A DNA stretch of 64,000 nucleotides from Toxoplasma gondii ME49 (GCF_000006565.2 NC_031480.1:2062144-2126143), one strand, 5' to 3'. Numbered from the stretch's first letter, positions 49,265-62,936 are shown. Numbers and translations: made by a program. Notes: generated from the letters alone by a model not told the origin.

Positions 49265-52200
49265 TGTACATATATGTATGCGTATTTATGAATATGTTGC
49301 CTGGTTCGATGCAAGCGGGACCGAACGCCGCATGCAGATTCTGCCCCCAAACAAAAAGGCACTTGGGCGCCCTTCGAGCGCCTTCACACAAGAAACTTCA
49401 CTCGTACGCAACATGCAGAACACCGGTCTGCAGGCCGATGAACAGATATACAGATGTACAAGTAAAGAGACTTCTGTATGTCGAAATAAATATGCATTTA
49501 TAGAAGGGATGGTGTAAGGAAGAAAGGCGCATGCATAAGGACGAAAGTCGTGTGTGTTTCGGACAGGAGCACCCGGCAGAAAACGTCGTCCGTTCTCGTT
49601 GCTCTTTTTTGCTTCTGTTCTTTCGACAAGACGAACAAACATGCATTTGACTGAACTTCGCAAGAGCCGCGCGCAGTGAACAAGACTGCCGAAGCATTCG
49701 TCGAAACGCGAAAGGGGAGAGGCGAGCGGAGAAAACCGAGAAAAATGCAAGCGCGGACCACAGCCGTGGCCAGAGAATCCACTGCGGATTTTTGTTGCTG
49801 AAAAACAGAAGAGAAGAGGAAACGGAGAGCACGAAGGGGAAAACGAGCCGCGAGAAGAAAAGAGGCCAGGGCGACGCCTTCGGCCTGCCCGTGGGCGACT
49901 CGCAGAACAGCGAGGCGTCCTGCGGTCTCTCCACCCCACAGAAACTTTTTTGTACACTCGCGGCGACTTCTGAAAAGCCGCTGCGTCACCGCGTCGCTCT
50001 TCTCGAGCCGAGGGAGAAAGGTTGGTATCCACGGACCAGCTCCCCAGCTCGATGTTGGAAGGAAACGCAGTACAAATGGAATAAAACAAATAGAGCATCT
50101 GAAACATATTGAGGCATCTGGCGAGGAATCAAAAACGGGAATCGCGTCGCGAAAATAAAGGCGACTGCAGAGTCGAAAGGCCTAGAGCAAAACCTTCACT
50201 CCACGCTCGCCTTGCGTCTCTCTGCTCTCCCGCCATGGTAAAACCTGATCCCTCACCGTCAGCGTCTGGTTCAACTTCGTCTCTCGCTTCCTTCCTTCCT
50301 TTCTCTCTCTCTCTCTCTACAACGTTGAGGTCTTCCAGACTCGCTGTCACCTTCTTCGTCTCCCCCTCGTCTCTTCACTCTCGCGTCTCTCGCTTTCTGC
50401 TTTGAAAACGAGCATGCGTCCAAGGACACAGGCGCGGGGAGACAGGCACACAGTCGTTTCTTTTCTCTCTCGCGACTCCTCTCCGGATCCCCGGAGCGGC
50501 AAAAACGAGCAGTGCACAGAAGGAGACAAGCAACGCAGAGACAGAGACAGAGAGGCCCCCAGCAGGCGGGCGGCGACCCTCCGCTGTGTTCAGACAGAAG
50601 CCGCGACTCTTGTTTCGCAAGGAACAGAGTCTTTACACCCGCGAGAAGCGTACAGTCCACGCGCTGAGTGCGGCTGTACATCGCCATCAGAGAGACAAAC
50701 TTCGCGACAGTGAATCGACAGTCGCTACTCAGATGGGCAGACCTGAATGCGAGCGCACAGCGTCCAAATCCTCCAGCAGACGACATCTGGAGAACGGAAC
50801 ATGTTACCAGGACACAGAATCGAAGGGGAGGGTGTCTGGCAGAATCTCTCACCGTTGTAAGCGGATTCTGTCTGCTCAATTGCCGCGGACGACTTCTGCA
50901 GCTGGCGCTGAGTCTCCTGCATGCGCTGCAGCTCCTCAGCCATCACGGCGCGCGTCTCCCTCAGTTGATGCTGTCGCTTGTCGCCACCAGTCTCTTCGAT
51001 GCTCGTCTTTGCTTCGACGCGTAAACTCGTCTTGCTGTGCAAAGTCGCAGTTTCCTCCTGCGCATCTCTTTTCTCTTCTTCTCGCCGGGGGCCTTCCCGA
51101 GACGCGACAGGCACCTCCACAAGCGCCGCGCTCGACACCGAGACGCTTGCGGCCTGCGAGCTCGCCGAATCGCACGACCGCGACGCATGCGCCTCTGGCG
51201 GCTTACAGACAGCTGGCCCACCCCGCGCTGGCGCATGCACCGCGCCGACTCGACTCGCGCCTGGAGGCGCCGGCGCGGCCGGCGGCTGGCTGCGCAGCCA
51301 GCACAGCAGAGAGACACGAGAAGCGAGAGATCGGCGGGTGGACGAGTGAGAGGAAGTCAAGAGAGGAGGAGACAGGGAAGATGCAAAGAAGAAGCTGCAG
51401 AAGCGAAAGAGCAAACTGAGGAAAAGGCGAAGCACCGAAGAAAGAAGCGAGGAACAGCCGACACCGAGGCGGGCAGAAACAAGAAGGCCGAAACGCGCGC
51501 GCAGCGTCTGCCGAGCTCTTCCTTGAAGGTCATAAACTCTCGAGAAAAGCAGCGAAGGAAGCAGAAAGCAAGCGCGGAGACACCAACGACGCAGATTGAA
51601 GAAACAGGCGACAAACAGGTTTTGAACAGAGAACGAGGCCTGCACTGCACAGGAACACAAAGTTTACAGAGCACGACAGCGGGGGAAAAACTTGAGCCTA
51701 CTTCTCTGTTGCCTCGAAAGAGTTGACGTAATTCACCATTCGCATCGTGTGAAAATGTCTCTCCGTGCGTTGCCACCATGCAGAGAGTTGCGACTTGAAT
51801 CTGGAAAAACACAAGACAGAACCGAGAAACGCAACAGTCCAACTCTGTCTCTCTACCATTGCTTCCCCGAGAACTCGCAGAAGAGTTGCTTGTCCGTCTC
51901 CCCGTCACTTCGAAGAACTCCCTTTAACGCCGCAATATTTCCTAGACGCAGGTCTCGACTTAAAAGTTCGCGAACATTGCATTTCGAAGACCCATTGTAC
52001 AGAGGCGACATCTACATCTCACGGAATACGCAGAACACAGAGTGGACTGTGTTGCGCGGCCGCGCTTCCTGCGGCTCTCGACTGCTCCTCTGTTGACGAA
52101 GCTCGTCTGTGCTTCTCGCGTTTCATGGCTCTGCCGCTTGCGGTGCGGTACGCAGAACAACGAATCAAGAGCAAGAACGCGAAGCGGCGAAGAACCCACA

Positions 52201-54112
52201 GCAAAAACCTCCGCAGGCGTAGCTCCCGAACCGAAAGCTCCGCCCCGACCCAGAAAGGCTGAGGTGTACATACACCCTAGAAGAAGCGTGGCGAGCCTGA
52301 GAGAGGCAGACCGACGCTCCTCGGGAGGCTGTTTGAAAATGGCACTCGGAAATGGGGGATCGCGTTCGTTGTTGGTAAAACGACTTCCGAAACACCAATA
52401 TAGACTGGTACAAAGAAGTTACCAAATCCTCCGTACAGAGCCGGCATCAAGACGCTTCTGCGCAGCGCGCTGCTGAGGGTCGCGCCGTCGTTTCTTCCAT
52501 CCGCTTGCCTCACTTTTGCAGGTTTTGTTGGTGGAACTGCTGAAGCTGGAGCAGCTGTTCGCGCTGCAGACGCGCGATGTCGGGGGAGACGTCGCCGTCA
52601 GGCGCCACAGCCAAGAAAGACGAGAGAGAGGGAAGCGCGGGCAGAGAGGTCTGCGGTCCGAGAGGCGACGCTGAGCCCCGCTGACGGTCGGCGCTCGGCG
52701 ACGCGCCGAGCGCATGCAGTTGCTCCTCTTGCAGGGACAGGAGGCGGTCCACGAGGGTCTGCGACTTCCGGACGAGCATCGCGTAGCGGCTGATGCGACG
52801 CGCTACGCGGCCGCGGAACTGCGGAGTAAAAACGAAAAAGAGGAGATACGTAGAGAGGAGAGAAGTCTTAGAAAAGAGGCGGGAGAGCCGGGATGGGTAA
52901 GCGGAGACAGCTGTCTCTGCGGGGAGGAGCAGGTGCGACGCAGGTGCGACGCATGTGCGACGTTTTATGGTTGTGGAGGTGAGGCGGGAGACCGAGTTTG
53001 AGCGCGGACAACTGAATGCCCGAAAAAGAGGACGAAGAGAGCGAGGGGGAAGCGACAAGGGAACACACGGAGAAGACGGCGAAAAAGGAAGATGGAGGGG
53101 TGCAGGAAAAGCAGAAAGGGCCGACAGATGAGGAGAAGAAGCAAGAGACAAGGAGGAGACGAAAAGGAGGAGATGAAAAGGAAGAGATGAAAAGGAGGAG
53201 ATGAAAAGGAGGAGAAGGTGACCAGGATGCCCGCAGCAAACAGGCAGAGCGGAGGAGCGACAGGAGAGAAAAAGTCAGAGAGAAACGTCTTTCGGAGAAG
53301 GACCCTTGAGAAGGAAATCGACAAAGAAGAGACTCACATGCACAAGCTGGTCATGTTGTGCTTCATGGCCTGGCGCGCTGTCGCTCAAGAGGCTTCGCAG
53401 CGAATCGTGGAGAATCGCCAAATCTCTCATCACATCTTGCAGCTGCGCGACTGCATCGGCCGGAGGCAAATGTCGCAGCATTTGCTGCTGCAGAAAAAAG
53501 CACAGCAACAAAGTACAATAATGCAGACCCGCGCGACAAAGAACCACCCACAAAACCATACATATCTCTCTCTCTAAATATATATATATATATATAGGTA
53601 TATATATATCCATATACGTGTAAATGTATGCATATGTGTGTATGTATAGACATGTATACGCATATACGTGCATATGCATATGCATGCTTACAGGTGATCG
53701 ATATTCCTGGATACACTCCCTTCACCCATGCGTGGTGACCCGCCACAGCACGGTGCCCCCGCAGGTGCCGCGCGTCGTACAGGGAAGAATATATATATAT
53801 ATATATATATATACATGCATAGACAAACGTTCACAGCATACATATGCATGCATATATATATATATATATAAGTATGTAAGTATGTAAGTATGTATACAAG
53901 AATGAGGGCATCAGTGTGAATGTGTGTTTCATTACCTCGAGGTCTCTCTGTTGCTGCGCTACGTCTGCGCCTGGCGCCTTGCGGGCGCGATGAGGAGGAG
54001 CGAGGACTGCCGCCTGCGTTGCGTTGACTTGGCCTATCCCTCTTTCTCTTCTCTCTTCCCTCATCCCCTCCCCCGGAGCTCCACTTCCTCGTGGTCTGCA
54101 GTAGCGATTCAT
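48562..54112 (-). CDS. SEC20: Sec20-type Qb SNARE of the ER retrograde fusion complex, about 485 aa
   Basis: Sec20 works with Ufe1/syntaxin-18, Use1 and Sec22 in fusion of Golgi-derived vesicles with the ER. Exons 54112-53936, 53487-53338, 52818-52514, 51289-50853 and 48950-48562 join in phase at every junction. The N-terminal half is helical ([60 protein letters not shown]). The diagnostic SNARE-like region is [20 protein letters not shown] then [16 protein letters not shown]. This continues exactly across a 1.9-kb intron (AAC G joined to TC TTC) into [18 protein letters not shown] and a membrane segment of about 25 residues. From memory this matches plant SEC20 (SEYKGHRSLLMRTRNLL region). 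A luminal tail of about 90 residues, rich in Ala, Pro and Cys and without an HDEL signal, is unusual. An alternative donor just before the membrane segment (AAGAG/GTATTT) could replace it. Confidence 0.72.
49110..49290. repeat. (TA)n/TATG tract, about 180 bp
   Basis: A long TA-rich tract with regular ATG interruptions, in the 1.9-kb SEC20 intron that splits the SNARE region. Confidence 0.95.
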
Positions 54113-57085
54113 TGTCCTGGTGTTTGTTTACTAAACATGCAGACGCGTTTGTACACTTTAGGTTGAGTTGCGTCGCGAGTTCGACTGAGTTCGCGACACC
54201 GACTCGAGACCCAAAAACCGGAAAGAACATACAAACATCTGTGCCTCTGTGCAGAGACAACGGCAAATGCACATATACACATGCACAAATATGAACAAAT
54301 ATTCATATATATTCATATGCATGTGAATATAGATGAATACACATGTAGATTTATGTGTACGTACGTGTACAAAAATCTGTACGTAATTAAATATATATAT
54401 ATATATGTATATATGGCCCCGTAGAAATCGGTTGAGAGACGCGACAGGGTACGAGCTGTATGGAATGAGGGAAGAGACGGAAGGAAGGTGTATAGGTAGG
54501 CGAGGGAGCGGAGGCAGCGCGGCGTTTGTCGAAGGAAAGCAGCGAGCAAAGAGCCGTTTTCGCTTGCGAGGAACTTGACTGTCACGGAGTCTCGCGTCTG
54601 CGCCTCTCTCCGAGAAACAAATGGACTGTCTGTTCCGGAGAGCAAGTCAAGATGCTTCAGAGGACTCGCCGATGAGACGAACGACCAGCGCGAGGTCTGC
54701 GTCTGAGAGCCAGCCCCCCGCAGCAGACGCGCGGATTTCACCCAGACGCTCGCGGAGCGCCGCGCTTGAAAGACGATGTGGAGAAGGGAGAGGGGGAGGA
54801 CCGCCTCAGAGTCGCCTTCGAGGGAGGCCGCAGAGAAGACGCAGACGACGCAGAACAGCGAAAAAGAACGTATTTGAACCTGTCGCCTTCCCTTGCTGTC
54901 GGGGAAAGCTCGAGAAACTCGGCTTGTCAGTGACAAGGCGCGCAAACGACGTAGTGAGCAGACAGCGCGTTTCTCCGACGCGTCAACCAAAAGGCGCTCA
55001 GCTGGGTACGCCTCCCTCGCAAGCGCCTCGGTCGCCGCTTCCCGACTCGCTGCGCCGCGCTACAATCACTGGTTTCTACGCCGCTGGACGGGAGAGTCTT
55101 CGTAGCCGCCTCGACCGTTCTCTGGCATTCGCGAGTCGCATGCGCTCTTCAGCACTGCCGCGGCCAAAAAAAGGTCCGCGTGTCTTCGGCTGCCGCGGAC
55201 CTCCAGCCCAAAAAGCGGAGCGAGCCGAAAGCGTCGCGCGATTGACGCTGGCGCGGCGCATGCACTCCGCCGATGTCCGCAGGGACTCGAGTGGATGCGC
55301 GAAACCGACCGATGCCGCGCAGAAACGACGGAGACAGAGAGAGCTGACACGAACGCAGCGAAGACAGTCGACGTTCAAACGGCTGGAAGAGAACGGAAAA
55401 GCGAACTTAGGACCGAACGCGGTAAGCCGTTTCGACTTCGCCGAGCTGTACGTACACCGGCCTCGGCCGCGTCTCGCGGCTTCAGGCCAGGAGCTCAAAT
55501 CCTGAATTCGCGTCGGTCTCTGGATGCAGGAGAGAAAAAGACGCAAAGTTGCAGCTTCTTCACGTGCACAGACACCGCGGGGCTGAGCCAAAAAGGAAGA
55601 AGGCGCCCTCGGAAGAGCGTCTCGTCGTCGGACGAGTCGCGGCCTCGACACCGGCACCCTGCTCTCCGGCGGCCTGCGCCTGTTTAGCGAGTTGTGCTCT
55701 TCCGTCGAAAAAGAGTGGATGTGTGTAGCGACCAGAAAGATGAGACGGAGGTCTTTCACCGAGCGAGATGCCAGACACCGAAAACCTTCGCAAAAACCGG
55801 TGTGACGCGAAGGCGCAGGAGAGCGGGTGCGACTTGCATGCGCCGTCCGTCACCTCGGGAGACAGAAAGCTTTTTCTTCAAAAAGCGAAGTTTCTGGAAG
55901 TTCCATGTGTTTGTCTCGTCATAGAAGCGGGCAGCTCAACGAAGGGTCGCTCCGTTCCGAAAAAAAACGGCGCCGCCAATAAAGTTTCGTGACGTCTCCG
56001 GCGTTTCCGTACCCGCCACGCAAAAGACAACGAGCACTTTGTCTACGGCTGCGACGGACGTCTTTTTCTCGGAGGTTTTCAGAGCACAGTTCGGACGGCC
56101 AAGTGCGACTCTTTTCTGGAATGCAGACGCCTAAATGCAAAAATCCTCGAAAACTCATCGAAAGTCTTCAGGCCTGAGCCGAGAACGCAGCTCACTAGCT
56201 TTTTCAGCATCTGTAGCTGTGACGCCGCCAGCGCGGAGGCTGTGACGCGTTACGTACACTACATGAGGCAGAGAACGACATGTTGCCGGATGACCTTGGT
56301 AGACTCCAGAACGACAAAGCTCCTTTTTAAAAAAACTGGATTTCCTCCAGCACCAATGCGTTCTCAGGCGGAACAGGCTTGCCGCAGCTGCCGCTGCGCC
56401 TTCGCTGCGCAAAGATGGCGCAAAAAGACCAGCTGTTTAAAACGAATTCCACGTTCTCCGGACCTTTCTGTACCACCCGTGTATCTCTCTTTTTCTAGAG
56501 TGACCGTTCCGATCTTGGTCCCTAGATGTCCAGAGACATGTTAACCTCGGTTCGCGGAAACGAAAGAGATACCCAGGCACAAGACTGTTGATGACGGTTT
56601 TCCGCTCTATACCGGATTCGAGCGGTCTCGGAAGGAGGACGCAGTGCAATCCAGTCTGGTTCGTCTCTGGATGGTCTTGTGTCTGCTTCACACACATGCG
56701 TCGACATGCTGCTTCGATTATGCTCTTCTCCACGAGAGGGGGTTGGGGGGCAGAAACATCTAGGAAAACGGCTGCTCAAGTATCTCGAAACTAACCGAGT
56801 GAGGGAAGAGTCGAGGGAAGGGAGAAGTAGACAAGATCCCCAAAAGGGAACAACACTGGAAGCAGTGAAGACGAAAAAGTCCGGGGACGCTCTGACGTTT
56901 CCAACTGCATGCGACGGTCTGGTTCAGGTCCTACCCACTCTTTTGCCGCATGCTCAGCTACAGACACATACTTATATGTATGCATATATATATATATATA
57001 TATATAGATAGATAGATAGATAGATAGGTAGATAGATATATATGTACATGTATATACGCATATGTGTATGTTGATTTGATGTGTG

Positions 57086-57129
<44 letters not shown>

Positions 57130-57405
57130 TTACGTTACATATGGCTGGATATACAAGATCAAATTTGTACAGGCGCGCGGCGGAGGGTTCCGACGATTAA
57201 AAGGTCTTGTCCTCTTCGAAGCTAGGCTCGTTTCCTATTATTGGAACCGAGCGCGAGAATTCCCTTTCCACCGAAGGAGGGAACAACGTCACGAGAAGCC
57301 TTCACACTCGCCTCATGACCTCCTCACTTTCTCACAAAATTCCAACCTGTTCCAAACAGATACGTATATACATATATATGTTATATATATGTATATATAT
57401 ATGTG

Positions 57406-57436
<31 letters not shown>

Positions 57437-58646
57437 GTACATATATATGTATGCATATGTACGCATGTTTCTCTATTTTCGGCTGAATGCTCTCAGGCGT
57501 TTTGTGAATAGGAGGGAGAAGGCTCGAGCCGCGAGCGCCGCGAAAGGGCAGGCATTTCGTGACTGTGGAGAACCAGCAATTCCGTGATTTTCTCAGGTTG
57601 TCCGCGCCCGCGCAGACGCCGCGCGAATGTCACGAGCATCATCTTCTTTCTTTGGAAAGAAAGCGCGTGCACTGGGGAGAACCATGTTTCTCTTCTCGAA
57701 AGACACAACTTTGTTCACACAGAACGAGAGACCGGAACGTCGAGCCTGGTCTGGCCGTTGTTCGCTCTCGTCCACTGCCATGAATTGCGGTCTTTTTGCC
57801 TCGGCACTTGCGTCGTTTTCTTTGAGCGTCTCTCGATTTCGCCCGGTCGAAGCGAACAGCAGAACGACGTCAACTTGCGTTTCACCCTAGGTCGCTTGAT
57901 GGAGGAGGACTTTCCAGAAAAAGTTCGCATAACGACTTCCCTCTGATGTATGGAGAAGGCAAAAAACGCACCAGGCTCTAAGGGCACAACGTGGAAAAAG
58001 AAGACGCCAGTGTCGGAAATCATAGAGAACATGTCTTCCTGTCGATGCCGTAGTCTGTGTCTTCGGTGGCCTCTAATGTCTCTTCGATATCTCGACAACT
58101 TCGTTGTATACCCTTCTAGTTTCCTCCTCGCACTGCTGGCCTTTGCACTCCAGAGAATTGCAGAGAGTGTGTGGGAAGCGCCTCCCCGCATTCTCCCCGC
58201 TGAATCCTACGTGGAAGTCGATTTCTCCGGAACTCGTTCGAAGTTGTATCCCCCCACCGTCTGCGAGCGCAGTTGTTCAGCTCAAGTTCCTGTTCAGCTT
58301 AGGCGGTTCTCCTGCGTCCGCGCCTCTGTACGCAGGGATGTTTGTAGACGTTCGCGTGTGACTTCTCAGCTTCGCGAGAACCTCTCTGTCCTTTTCGCGT
58401 CTCTCCTTCCGTTCCTCGTGACCGCGAGTTAGGAGGCAGAGCCGCTCAGGACAGAGCGCGCTGCTCCGCTCGTCCATCGCTGAAAATGCTAGTCACTACG
58501 CAAGTCCATTTGAAAAAAGAGCGACGGAAAAGAAAGACACAGCGCAGAGCGAGAAGGTCGGCACCCACATGGGCAGGCTGAGTGTGACGCGGGTGAAGTT
58601 GGGGGCTCCGGCGTCCGTTCCCCTTCTGTGTTGAGAAGCGACACAG
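54113..58646. other. Mostly unassigned region upstream of SEC20
   Basis: It contains TA tracts (54389-54412; 56980-57125, including a run of GATA repeats at about 57003-57040; 57362-57452) and several competing ORFs. Some stretches look coding but could not be joined: a minus segment DGRAQLAKQAQAAGEQG near 55.65 kb, a plus segment RIAESVWEAPPRILPAESYV at 58.15 kb, and a minus segment HEERKERREKDREVLAKLRS near 58.4 kb ending at a stop at 58277. Confidence 0.35.
54621..55505 (+). CDS. Arg-rich ORF of 294 codons, uncertain
   Basis: Runs from ATG to TGA without interruption. It is rich in Arg, Ala and Ser, and the last 60 residues look more ordered (RRQSTFKRLEENGKANLGPN, then RFDFAELYVHR). The opposite strand has long frames over the same bases, so this could be a shadow of a minus-strand gene. 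No domain was recognised. Confidence 0.22.
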   Translation: MDCLFRRASQDASEDSPMRRTTSARSASESQPPAADARISPRRSRSAALERRCGEGRGGGPPQSRLRGRPQRRRRRRRTAKKNVFEPVAFPCCRGKLEKLGLSVTRRANDVVSRQRVSPTRQPKGAQLGTPPSQAPRSPLPDSLRRATITGFYAAGRESLRSRLDRSLAFASRMRSSALPRPKKGPRVFGCRGPPAQKAERAESVARLTLARRMHSADVRRDSSGCAKPTDAAQKRRRQRELTRTQRRQSTFKRLEENGKANLGPNAVSRFDFAELYVHRPRPRLAASGQELKS

Positions 58647-58990
58647 TCATGGAACTGCGAGTCTCTCTCTGTCTCGACGCTGCGGCTTTTCCAGCGATGC
58701 CTTTGCGGTTCCGACGAAAGACTCAAGTTCCCCGAGCTGCTGAAGGGTCATCCTCACGAAACGCTTGTCCGCTGCCGATGCGCCTCCGCGTTCGTTCGCT
58801 ACCCCTGCAAAAAACGACGACTATGGAGACAGTTGGCGGCAACGCACCGCTCCCACAACGCGCGTCGAGAGACCCAGGAGCGCGCGACGTGACGTTCCTT
58901 TCTCCATGTTCGAGACGCTCGGCAACCTCGCAGATCCAAGAACTGGATGACGAAAAAAGCCTCCTGGCGTAAACCACCCGTCCGCGACAC
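58647..58990 (-). CDS. Candidate terminal exons of a small minus-strand gene
   Basis: After a very good acceptor (CGTTTTTTGCAG, ending 58805) the minus frame reads VANERGGASADKRFVRMTLQ then QLGELESFVGTAKASLEKPQ and stops at 58647-58649. Upstream, a frame reads SSSSSWICEVAERLEHGERN and reaches AGC G/GTGCGT at 58848, which joins in phase. That intron would be only 43 bases, too short for this group, so the true upstream exon may be elsewhere. No family was recognised. Confidence 0.3.
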
Positions 58991-59298
58991 AGAGGGCGGC
59001 ACTGAGAACTCCGCCTCGCAACAAAACGCCTTGGGCCCCCCGGACCGCCTACGAAGTCGAATGCCCGACTCGTTTTCCTTCCTGGGAGCCATCCACGCGT
59101 TCTCTCTCCATGTCAATCTCCTCACTGATGCCGGAGTCCTGTCCTTCCCGTCGACCGCGCCTCTTCTTCCTTGAGTCTGTCCGCGTCCGGTCTCTTTTCA
59201 CTGTCTCGTCTGTCTCTTGCGAACCGAATTCTCCCCTGCAGTCCTGCGTCTCCTCCCTGCGTCACGCGTCTCTCGCGTCCCCGACTTCTTCTCGTCTT

Positions 59299-61636
59299 CT
59301 ACGTGTCTTCGCTCTCTGGGCCGCTGACTTCGCCGGCATGTCTCAGCACCCGTCTTTCTCGCTTTCGCGCCTGCGAGTCGTCCGAGTGCAAAACGCCGAG
59401 CATCTGGCCAAAGACGCCTCTTTCGTGACTGCGGCGCGCGGCTTCGAGGAGAATCCGATGTGGACTTTGCTTCCAGCCCTTTTCGCCACCGAGCAACTCC
59501 TCTTCGCCTGCCAGCGCCTGCCGCCGCTGCGCTCGCTCTTCGCGTTGTCGCTTCTTCTCGGCCTTCGCCGCTGCTCGACTTTCGCTGTCGCGCGCCGCCT
59601 GTGCCATCATTTCCGCCTCCCGGCGCTGCGTCTGCTGCAGGCGCTTCAGCTCCTCGAGTGTACGTACAGGGCGTTCAGGGAGGCGCAGGGCGTTGGCCGC
59701 GGAGAGGCGTTCGGCGCGGCGCGCGTCGAACTCTGCCGTTTCTTTCTCTCTTCGTTGCCGCTCGCGCTCTTCCTCGAGAAACGCGTTCACTGGACGCCTC
59801 GCTGCTCCGTGAACGCGCGTCGCCTCGACCTCGGATGCCTCGCCTCTCTCCGTCGAGCTTCGCCGCTTCTGCCCTTTCTCTCGAAGCGCCGCTCTGCGTT
59901 CCTTCTCCCGCTGATGCGCCTCCACCGCGGACGCCACGGCCTCGCGTACGAGCGTCTCCTCGCGCGACTGCAGAGGGGCAGAGCTCGCAGACGAAGAAAG
60001 GCAAGGCGAGGCGCCGACCGAGACGATCGCAGGTTGCGGCGCGAGTCCTGAGGACTCTGGCGACGGAGACGCCGCGCGAGACGACGCAGCCTCCGGTGCT
60101 AAACGCGGAACTGCGCCTGCCACCGCAGATAACGGAGAGGCGAGTTGAGACGCGTCGACCGCGGACAGAGACGACGAAGAAGAAATCAGAAGACGCGCGC
60201 GCGCGGTCAGGCCCCGCTGCCACTGGGCTGTGCTCGCTTCGATCCGTTGACGGTTTCCAGAGTGATCGTCGACCTGTTCGTCTCCCCACTTGGGGCCGAG
60301 GCTGATCTCGGAGCGTCGCTGCTCTCCTGTGTTCGCAGCCTCTCGCGCGTCCTCGGCAGGCGACCCTCCTGAGGCGCGACATGCAAACTCAGACGCATGC
60401 AAGTAACGTAGAGAAGGATCGGAGTCACGCGACAGTGACTGGCCGTCCTGGAAACGAATGGACCGCACAGACGAGCGCCGCCCCAGCGAAGACGGAGAAG
60501 GAGAAACAGAATGAGAAAAAGAGGAAAACGGAGGCGCAGAAGACGGAGTAGAAGAAGAAGGCGACGAAGAAAGGGGAGAGAAGTTCGAGTTCTCAGCTAT
60601 CCCTCCAGCGACGCTCCTCCATGGATGTAGGTCGCCCTCTCCTCTCTCTTCATCGTCGTTATGATTCTCTTTTTCTCCGTCTGCCTGATACCCTGGCCAG
60701 ACTTCTTCCTCATCGTTCCAGGCCTCTTCATCTTCCTCTTCCTCTTCATCTTCCTCTTCATCTTCATCTTCGTCTTCAATCCCGTCCACGCTGGTTTCTT
60801 CTTCCTCATCTCCATCCTGGCCAAGGAGATCTTGTAGATCTTGTTCAAGTTCATTCAGAAATGCACTTTCGTCGAACTCGAGCTCCTCCATTCTTCGCGT
60901 CTGCCGGTGCCCCTCCTCGGCTGTGGCGTCCGCGACATGAGGCTGAGGGATCCTGCCTTCCCCCTCTCCAGTTTCTGCGACTTTTCGCGCCTCGGCCTGC
61001 GGGTCTCCGCCAGTGTCGTGCATCGCTGCTGCCGCTCTTTCTCGCGGTTCGCGGTCCGACGCTGCCTCCCCTTCATCCTTACACGCTTCCCTGAAGCCTT
61101 CGTCCGGTGCCTGCCGCGTCGCGTCGCGCTCTTCCGCGGTCCATTTTTCGTCTTCTCCGTCCGCATCTGCGAAGCCGTCGAAGCTACTCCAGAGCTCTCG
61201 AAGCGCCTGTCCGCCCCCAGATCGGCTCTCCTCTTCGAGCGCCTTTCGTCTCTCCCGCCGCTCCTGCTTGCGCTGTCTCTTCTCCTCGCGCGCTGCATGC
61301 TTCATAAGCGTCTCCCGAATCTTCTTGTCAGACGCATCCAACTCGTCGGGAGGTCCTGCAGCCCAACGCAGCCACAAGCGCGCAAATTGTGGACTTTGAA
61401 CTTGCTGCAGCGAGGCTGCACTCCACACCCGCGTTTTCTTTTCAATTCAAACCGCAGGAAACCCGGCTCGATCCATTCTGCTGTTGATTTCCAAGCGCTT
61501 CGCCGAGTTTCCTTGCTGTGACTCACGTCCCCTCCCTCAAGCCCCAACGGTGAAGACTCAGACCGCAAAGCCACACCCAACTACACAGAACTATATATAT
61601 AAATATATATATATATATAAATATATAAAGATATAT

Positions 61637-61667
<31 letters not shown>

Positions 61668-61758
61668 AATATAAATATATGTATATGCATCTGCATTCCT
61701 GCACACGAACAACTGACACGCGAATGCACAGAATCGAGACCCACACATCAAAACAAAC

Positions 61759-61840
<82 letters not shown>

Positions 61841-62936
61841 GTATGTGTGTATATACATATGCAGATATACACGAGCTTGCATATCTGCATGCGTATAGAA
61901 CGGTGTCTGATGTTGCAGACAAAAGGCCTCGTCTCAATCCCTTCCTTGCAAGGGGGCACACATGTAGAAGCCTGGGGATAAATGACGACGCCTTTCTTGT
62001 CATCTGCATGCATCTCCCGAGATACAGAGGCACCCATATAAATCCTAGAGGCGTCTATTTACATATATATATATATATATATATAGATATAGATATACAT
62101 ATAGATATACATGTATATATATATATATATATATCTGTATAGATATGTAAATAATGTTGTGTGAATTTAGGATTTCCAGAGTGAGTACTGTGGCCGTGCG
62201 TCAAGCCCGGTGTCCACAGCGGCTGTAGCGTGAGGCGTTCCTCCGCAGGCAGATCGCTCCGAGCGACGTAGGCTGCGGGGAAAGACGCACCGAATTCCTC
62301 CTCGATCTCTTTTTGCCAAGAAGCCTCGGAGCCTTGAAAGAGGAGCCGCTGAGCCGCTGCATGCATGGACAGAAAAAGCAGAACGCCTTCATTTGTCTGG
62401 TCTCAGATTTTCAGATCTTCAGCCTCTCTCCCCAGCACCGTCGCGGTCTTCCTCTCCTGCCTCTTTCCTGTTTAGTTTTTCTCTTCTCTGCGCCCCGCGC
62501 CTGCGTCCCTCTCCTGTTCCTCTCCACTGCGAAGCTTCTCGCGCGTTGTCGCGGTCCTCGCTTCACGAGTCCGTCTCTCCCTTTGTGCTCTTTCCTCCGC
62601 GTTTTCAGCTGAAGAGAACTGCGGTCCTAGCGACGAAGCAGCAGACGCAGAGCGCTCCGGGCCGCGCACAAAGACAGGTTTCTGTCTCTCTGCGCGGAGC
62701 TCCAAGACACAATGTCGCGAACGCTCTCCACCTCGAATGGCGATCTGTGTGCCGATGGTATACCGCAGTCGAGACGCTCGCGACTCGGAAGATGCCGAAG
62801 CCGGCTGTGCTCTTGCATGCATGCGCGCCGCTCGTTCACGGAGGCTCGAAAGGCGCAGAAGGGAGAACGCGTTTTCCAGCAGTCGCAGAAGCAAGGCCAG
62901 ATGCTCAAGGCAGATATCACGACGGCGGGAGGACAT
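59299..62936 (-). CDS. Unrecognised acidic coiled-coil protein, at least about 850 aa
   Basis: The likely start is ATG 62936 (MSSRRRDICLEHLALLLRLL), in an exon to about 62.66 kb. A middle exon follows an acceptor at about 62355 (TTTTTCTGTCCATGCATGCAG) and reads SEASWQKEIEEEFGASFPAA and on to about 62.18 kb. The main exon runs from about 61.44 kb to the stop at 59299. In it come FARLWLRWAAGPPDELDASD, a Lys/Arg/Glu helix, an acidic tract of more than 25 Asp/Glu (about 60.7 kb), Ser/Pro-rich sequence, and a C-terminal coiled coil of about 200 residues rich in Arg, Glu, Ala and Gln. Exon borders between the three parts are not settled. I recognise no domain; an rRNA-processing or cytoskeletal scaffold is possible, but that is a guess. 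Confidence 0.6.
61590..62140. repeat. Three TA-rich tracts
   Basis: Tracts at about 61590-61685, 61760-61852 and 62060-62135 fill most of the presumed intron of the acidic coiled-coil gene. Confidence 0.9.
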
